Assembly (NCBI GenBank): GCA_030525745.1
Contig: JAUNED010000020.1
Location: 1 to 36,717, forward strand
Direction: 5' to 3'
Source: Lonepinella koalarum
GTDB lineage: Bacteria; Pseudomonadota; Gammaproteobacteria; Enterobacterales; Pasteurellaceae
DNA: 36,717 bases
Position 1 is the first letter of the stretch. Each line of letters starts with the position of its first letter. The position numbers and the translations under genes were made by a program. This document shows, piece by piece, positions 32,885 to 36,717 of this stretch. Below the pieces are notes generated by a model. It was not told the DNA's origin. It saw only the letters and a program-made list of their open reading frames with translations, and did not search any database.

Positions 32885-33610
32885 TTACGCCTCCCCCGTC
32901 CAGAGCATTGGTTGCCCGTCAATTTTGCTCACAAAGGCATCGTCCAGCCCCACATAGAAAACGTGTGGCACGGTGCCGGCCTCCGGTTTTAGCACTTTCA
33001 GGTCATCTTTATGGGCTTGATAAAGCTGGGAAATTTGGCTTTTCGGGTCGTTCAAATCGCCAATTACCCTCGCCCCGCCCACGCAACTTTCCACGCACGC
33101 CGGCAGCAGACCTGCCTCCAAACGGTGAGTGCAGAAGGTGCATTTATCGGCAGTTTTGGTCTCTTCATTGATAAAACGGGCATCGTACGGACAGGCTTGC
33201 ACGCAGTAACCACAGCCGATGCACTGCTCGTTGTTAATCACCACCACACCGTCTTTGCGTTGGAAGGTTGCCTGCACCGGGCAGACCGGCACACACGGCG
33301 GTTGATCGCAATGGTTACACAAACGAGGCAACACCACATTGTTCGCCACCTGCGTGCCGTTGGTGATTTCATATTGACGCACGGTGGTGCGGAAACTGTG
33401 CAACGGCGTGGCGTTCTCCACCGAACAACTTACGGTACACGCCTGACAGCCGATACATTTACGTAAGTCAATCAGCATCGCATAGCGTTTGTTCTCATCG
33501 CCCTCACGCCGAGCCGGCATAAACGCCTGAGCCGATTGCAACGGCACAAAACTCGCCCCCACCGTCAAGGCGGAAAGCTCTTTCAAAAAGGAACGTTTGC
33601 TTAAATCCAT
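32885..33610 (-). CDS. ttrB: TtrB, four-cluster iron-sulfur subunit of tetrathionate reductase
   Basis: This 241-residue protein has the DmsB-type pattern of four [4Fe-4S] clusters: CIGCQACTVSC, CNHCDQPPCVPVCP, CIGCGYCVQACP and CTFC...CVESC. The signal sequence MDLSKRSFLKELSALTVG has Lys-Arg instead of twin Arg, a variant known to be used by Salmonella TtrB on the Tat route. It ends in SAQA at residue 29. GGGGGAAAT precedes the ATG. It is followed by ttrC with one base between. Its promoter carries an FNR box and the putative TtrR operator. Confidence 0.93.
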   Translation of the reverse strand: MDLSKRSFLKELSALTVGASFVPLQSAQAFMPARREGDENKRYAMLIDLRKCIGCQACTVSCSVENATPLHSFRTTVRQYEITNGTQVANNVVLPRLCNHCDQPPCVPVCPVQATFQRKDGVVVINNEQCIGCGYCVQACPYDARFINEETKTADKCTFCTHRLEAGLLPACVESCVGGARVIGDLNDPKSQISQLYQAHKDDLKVLKPEAGTVPHVFYVGLDDAFVSKIDGQPMLWTGEA

Positions 33611-33642
33611 ATTTCCCCCACAAATTTAAAAATAACAAGGGT

Positions 33643-33715
33643 ATTCTAAGGCGGAGAGGGAACGGCAAGGTATTGTGGTTTTCCACATATCAGGGGGAAA
33701 GTTGATTGAGATCAA
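33643..33715 (-). promoter_or_regulatory. ttrB promoter with perfect FNR box and putative TtrR operator
   Basis: On the minus strand: a perfect FNR box TTGAT-TGAG-ATCAA (33702-33715), a palindrome TGTGG-TTTT-CCACA (33674-33687) and a -10 box TAGAAT (33643-33648). Expected positions are about -72.5 for FNR and -44.5 for the palindrome. The block is a near copy of the one upstream of the ttrA fragment, including a shared stretch of about 30 bp around the palindrome. Confidence 0.72.
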
Positions 33716-33771
33716 GGGGCAAGCGGTCAAAGTGCAATAGAACTTTTCTAAAATACATCTTTTCTGATTGG

Positions 33772-33800
33772 TTGATTTATATCCAAAAAATAGCTAATAT
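33772..33800 (+). promoter_or_regulatory. Promoter of the toxin-antitoxin / ttrSR operon
   Basis: TTGATT (33772-33777), a 17-bp spacer and TAATAT (33795-33800) lie 31 bp before the antitoxin start codon. Short repeats CTAAT and ATTAG flank the following bases and could bind the antitoxin. This is a prediction from consensus only. Confidence 0.5.
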
Positions 33801-33831
33801 ACCCAAAATCCATCACATTAGGAGCTTAAAA

Positions 33832-34128
33832 ATGACAGCGATTACTATCCCTCAATTTGAAGAGGTCACTTCCAAGCAATTTCAATCTGAGTTCGGCAGA
33901 ATTGTCGATATCGTAAAAGGCAAAACCCCTGTGGCGATTACCCAATATGGCAGACCGACAATGGTGCTTTTTCCTTACGATCAAGCAGTTGAAGCGAAAC
34001 GGTTATTAGCAAAACAAGAGTTCTTTCGCCTTTTAGAAGAACGCAATCAAAATCCACCTAAGAGTTTGGAAGGCTTAACCCTTGAAGAACTAGACAGAAT
34101 GATCGATGAGGAACGTAATGCTCTCTGA
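33832..34128 (+). CDS. Phd/YefM-type antitoxin
   Basis: This 98-residue protein has the Phd/YefM fold pattern: SKQFQSEFGRIVDIVKGKTPVAIT, then YGRPTMVLFPYDQAVEAK. It has a helical C-terminal half that would wrap the toxin. The ATG at 33832 has AGGAG upstream. It overlaps the PIN toxin by 11 bp, the usual arrangement of an antitoxin-toxin pair. Such antitoxins repress their own promoter, so it may also influence the downstream ttrS and ttrR genes. Confidence 0.8.
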   Translation: MTAITIPQFEEVTSKQFQSEFGRIVDIVKGKTPVAITQYGRPTMVLFPYDQAVEAKRLLAKQEFFRLLEERNQNPPKSLEGLTLEELDRMIDEERNAL

Positions 34129-34537
34129 ACATCTTGTCATTGATACCAACGTGTTGATAAGTGGTTTGATTTTTGCAAATTCAAAGCCAAATCAAGCGAT
34201 TGAAAAAGCTTTTAAAGAATATACGGTGTGTATGTCTCACGAGACCTTTGACGAATTCAATGAAGTTATTCGCCGAGAGAAATTTCTTCGCTATTTTCCT
34301 TCCGTGAGCTATCGTGAGCATCTCATTGCTACCTTTCTTTCGCATATTGAGATTTTTCCTAGTCGGGTGAGTGTTAGAGATTGCCAAGATCCCAAAGATA
34401 ACAAATTTTTGGAAATTTCATTAAGTGTGAATGCTAAATATCTTGTTACGGGCGATAAAAAAGATCTTCTTAGTATGAACCCTTATCGGAATGTTGAAAT
34501 TATTTCCGTCAGCGAATTTTTAGCGGAAACTCGCTAA
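34118..34537 (+). CDS. PIN-domain toxin (putative ribonuclease)
   Basis: This 139-residue PIN-family protein carries acidic metal-site residues: Asp9 in VIDTNVLISGL, Glu in SHETFDEF, and Asp residues in RDCQDPKDNKFLE and VTGDKKDLL. These fit a magnesium-dependent ribonuclease. The start at 34118 is preferred over the ATG at 34106 because GAGG lies at the right distance. Its stop codon overlaps the ttrS start (TAATG at 34535-34539), so toxin and sensor kinase are translationally coupled. The toxic effect is inferred from the family. Confidence 0.8.
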   Translation: MLSEHLVIDTNVLISGLIFANSKPNQAIEKAFKEYTVCMSHETFDEFNEVIRREKFLRYFPSVSYREHLIATFLSHIEIFPSRVSVRDCQDPKDNKFLEISLSVNAKYLVTGDKKDLLSMNPYRNVEIISVSEFLAETR

Positions 34538-36195
34538 TGAAACGGTTTCTCACTCTTTTTCTTCTCCTTTTTTCATCTTTTTCATTAGCAGAAACCTATC
34601 AAATCGGCATCCTAGCCCAGCGTGGGGAGGCCTATACTCGTACCCATTGGCAGCCTTGGGTGGATTGGTTAAATTCGCAGTTTCCCAACGAGCGGTTTGA
34701 GCTGGTTCCATTGGGGATTAACGAGGCGAGTCGCCGAGCGGAGTTGGATTTTCTGCTGACTAATCAAGCCCAGTTTTTCTATTTGAGTAACCAAAATGTG
34801 CGGTGGCTTGCTACGCTTAACAGCCCGTTTTCAGCAAATGGTGAGCAAGGGGCGGTGGGCAGTAGCATTTGGGTGCGTGCCGAGAGCCGTTATCAGCAGT
34901 TAAGCGATCTGAAAAATCAGACTATCAGTGCGGTGGATAACGATGCTTTCGGCGGTTTTTTGCTTGGGTTGTATCAGTTTCATCAAGCAGGAATGCGGCA
35001 AAATCGGGATTTTTCGGTGCAGTTTAGCGGTTTTCCGGTGGAAAATGCGTTGGCTTTGCTGGCGGAAAAACAGGTGGAAGCGGCGATTGTGCCGGTCTGT
35101 TTGCTGGAAGAATTGGAGAAAGAGGGCAAGTTCAAGCGGTCGGATTTTCGCTTAATTTTGCAAAACCCACAGGCGCAGGGTTGCCTTGCCAGCACGCCGT
35201 TGTTGCCGAACTGGTCGCTGGCGGCGATGGAAAATGTGCCGAACGAGCTGGCGGTTCAGCTTGCCACACGCTTGCTAAACAGCCATAATCCCGACCTGCC
35301 CCGCTGGACGTTACCGTTTTCTTCCGCCCAAGCCGATCACATTCTGCGTGAACTGTATCGTCACCCGCAACAAAAAAGCCTGTGGGCAACGGTGCTGGAT
35401 TGGGTTCGGCTCAATAAATTCGGGCTGCTGGCGGTGGCGTTGTTCATTTTGCTCAACCTTGTCGCCCTGCGTTATCAGGTCTATCGCAAAAGCAAGGCGT
35501 TACAGCAGGCACACCGCAAAATGCAGCAGTATCAACAGGAACTGACCCGAGCCGACCGCCTTGCTTTGTTGGGCGAGATGACCACCGGTTTTGCCCACGA
35601 ACTGAAACAGCCGTTGTCGGCGGTGCGAATGTATGCCGAGGGGCTGAAAAGCCAAAACAGCGATCCTTATCAACAGCGGATTTTGGATAAGCTGATTGCG
35701 CAGGTAGATCGGGCGGTGAAAACGATGCAGAGCATTCGGGACTGGGTGCAAAACCGCCCGAGCGGTGAACCGCAAGCGGTCATTTTAAACCAATTGATTG
35801 CCAATGTGATCGAGTTTGTGGCGGTGGAAAATCGCCAGAATGCACAAATCTCGCTGATTGCCGACCGCACTTTTCGGCTTAATTTACACGCCACTGTGCT
35901 GGAACAAGTGCTGACGAACTGCCTACTCAACGCCCTGCAAGCCGGTGCAAGCGAGGTTTCGGTGCGGTTACAAGCGGTCGAAAACGGGCTGGAAATTGCC
36001 ATTGAAGACAACGGCGGCGGTTTTTCCCCTGCCCAGCTTGAATTTCCGTTTGTACCGTTTCGCACCGACAAACCACACGGCTTAGGGCTAGGCTTGGTGC
36101 TATGCCAACGGCTGATGCACTCGCTCAACGGACAGATTGTATTGGCGAACGGGGAGAAAGGGGCGAAGGTAAGCTTGTTTATCCCATTGGCTTAA
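34537..36195 (+). CDS. ttrS: TtrS, tetrathionate sensor histidine kinase
   Basis: This 552-residue protein has a signal sequence (1-18), a periplasmic phosphonate-binding-protein-like sensor domain (about 20-290; YQIGILAQRGEAYTRTHWQPW) and one membrane segment (about 293-313). A coiled stretch leads to HisKA with His354 in FAHELKQPLSAVR. The ATPase part has the N box NCLLNALQAG, G1 DNGGGF and G2 GLGLGL. This layout is that of TtrS, which senses tetrathionate in the periplasm and phosphorylates TtrR. It starts inside the stop codon of the PIN toxin. Several uptake cores lie within the gene. Confidence 0.9.
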   Translation: MKRFLTLFLLLFSSFSLAETYQIGILAQRGEAYTRTHWQPWVDWLNSQFPNERFELVPLGINEASRRAELDFLLTNQAQFFYLSNQNVRWLATLNSPFSANGEQGAVGSSIWVRAESRYQQLSDLKNQTISAVDNDAFGGFLLGLYQFHQAGMRQNRDFSVQFSGFPVENALALLAEKQVEAAIVPVCLLEELEKEGKFKRSDFRLILQNPQAQGCLASTPLLPNWSLAAMENVPNELAVQLATRLLNSHNPDLPRWTLPFSSAQADHILRELYRHPQQKSLWATVLDWVRLNKFGLLAVALFILLNLVALRYQVYRKSKALQQAHRKMQQYQQELTRADRLALLGEMTTGFAHELKQPLSAVRMYAEGLKSQNSDPYQQRILDKLIAQVDRAVKTMQSIRDWVQNRPSGEPQAVILNQLIANVIEFVAVENRQNAQISLIADRTFRLNLHATVLEQVLTNCLLNALQAGASEVSVRLQAVENGLEIAIEDNGGGFSPAQLEFPFVPFRTDKPHGLGLGLVLCQRLMHSLNGQIVLANGEKGAKVSLFIPLA

Positions 36196-36196
36196 C

Positions 36197-36304
36197 TTAC
36201 CGAGTACGAGCCGTACTCGGTTAAATAACCCTCGTCACTTTGTGACGATTAGATAGAGCGACAAAGTCGCTCGGATTCAATAACCCTGCACGGCTCGTGC
36301 AGGG
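36197..36304. repeat. Four-hairpin intergenic element, copy 2 (ttrS/ttrR)
   Basis: Four hairpins lie in the same order as at 147-257: (a) arms at 36199-36208 and 36212-36221 with loop AGC; (b) CGTCAC / GTGACG, loop TTT; (c) GAGCGAC / GTCGCTC, loop AAA, identical to copy 1; (d) CCCTGCACG / CGTGCAGGG, loop GCT. Stems a, b and d differ from copy 1 on both sides and still pair. It starts right after the ttrS stop codon. Confidence 0.85.
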
Positions 36305-36320
36305 AGAATACGGAGAAAAA

Positions 36321-36717
36321 ATGATTATTCACATTCTTGATGACGAAGAAAGCATTTTAGACGCTATGTCGTTCCTGCTTGCCCCGCTTGGGGTGGAAAT
36401 CCAAACGTGGCAATCCAGCCTAGATTTTTTGGCACAGGCGGATTTACACCGGCAAGGCGTGCTGTTACTAGATATTCGAATGCCGTTGCCGGACGGGCAG
36501 CAGGTTCACCAACAACTGCGAGAGGCACAATCGACCTTGGCGGTGGTGATTATGACTGCCCACGGTGATGTGCCGATGGCAGTCGCTGAATTGAAAAAAG
36601 GCGCCGTGGATTTTCTGCAAAAGCCGGCAAGTTTTGAACAGCTAAAACAGGCAATTGCACAAGCGGAAAAAGTAAGTGAAAAAGCGGTGAAAATTCGTGA
36701 AATTTCGCAAAATTACG
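36321..36717 (+). CDS. ttrR: TtrR, response regulator (partial)
   Basis: The first 132 residues are in the window; the frame is open at the right edge. A receiver domain is clear: acidic pair DDEE near the start, phosphoacceptor Asp in LLLDIRMPLPDG, VIMTAHGD (switch Thr) and FLQKP (conserved Lys). This is the FixJ/NarL-type receiver, and the DNA-binding domain would follow. CGGAG precedes the ATG. Its place after ttrS and the presence of ttrBC identify it as TtrR. The four-hairpin element separates it from ttrS and may set its level. Confidence 0.88.
   Translation, partial: MIIHILDDEESILDAMSFLLAPLGVEIQTWQSSLDFLAQADLHRQGVLLLDIRMPLPDGQQVHQQLREAQSTLAVVIMTAHGDVPMAVAELKKGAVDFLQKPASFEQLKQAIAQAEKVSEKAVKIREISQNY

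Noticed and set aside
32908-33466. Plus-strand frames opposite ttrB
   Set aside because: They mirror the conserved cysteine clusters of ttrB and have no support of their own.
1-36717. tRNA or rRNA genes
   Set aside because: No cloverleaf with TTCGANNCY-type T-arm or rRNA segment was recognised by eye on either strand.

Overview
The window is chromosomal DNA of a Pasteurellaceae bacterium. It carries many copies of the DNA-uptake core ACAAGCGGT (reverse ACCGCTTGT), the form typical of the Actinobacillus pleuropneumoniae / Mannheimia / Bibersteinia / [Haemophilus] ducreyi branch rather than the AAGTGCGGT form of H. influenzae. The gene content (hisF-hisIE, tig, yibN-secB-gpsA-cysE, rpe, rpmE2-rpmJ, napFDAGHBC, mnmE) fits that family. 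I cannot name the species.

Layout. 1-7249: housekeeping genes. These are the end of hisF, hisIE, the BON-LysM protein Kbp, trigger factor, a yibN-secB-gpsA-cysE block, rpe on the minus strand, and zinc-independent ribosomal proteins L31B and L36. 7250-14175: the periplasmic nitrate reductase operon napFDAGHBC behind an FNR-box promoter. Three of its gene junctions hold inverted-repeat, hairpin-rich elements. 14189-16673: mnmE and a convergent surface-lipoprotein gene with a poly-Gly signal and a perfect CRP site. 16770-25260: an AT-rich island without recognisable uptake sequences. It holds an IS1595-type transposase with a frameshift, an XRE regulator behind three operator-like repeats spaced exactly 32 bp, a translationally coupled serine recombinase / ParB-like / RepB-like trio, two more HTH regulators, and four small envelope genes, one of them a DUF805 gene with an internal TGA. 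25700-27250: a scar that joins an ESPR adhesin remnant, a 5' fragment of a Mu-type transposase gene and a 5' fragment of ttrA. 27330-31561: a type IIS-like restriction-modification pair, namely a double-domain adenine methylase with its own HTH and an AlwI-family endonuclease. 31742-36717: ttrC, ttrB, a Phd/PIN toxin-antitoxin pair fused by overlap to ttrS, and the start of ttrR.

How the genes work together. Two anaerobic respiratory systems are present. Nap looks complete (F, D, A, G, H, B, C) and is preceded by a near-consensus FNR box. Tetrathionate reductase has lost its catalytic subunit here: ttrA is cut to about 149 codons, while the electron-transfer subunits (ttrB, ttrC) and the two-component system (ttrS, ttrR) remain open. 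The ttrA fragment and ttrB share a duplicated promoter with the same spacing of FNR box, a TGTGG-N4-CCACA palindrome and the -10 box. I propose the palindrome as the TtrR operator.

The most unusual signals are (i) multi-hairpin intergenic elements whose stems covary between copies (147-257 and 36197-36304; 8303-8398 and 12964-13062), (ii) a related-looking run of four hairpins inside the ttrC reading frame that appears to add about 28 residues, (iii) the recombinase-ParB-RepB module with its periodic operators, and (iv) the toxin-antitoxin operon that reads by a TAATG overlap into the tetrathionate sensor kinase.
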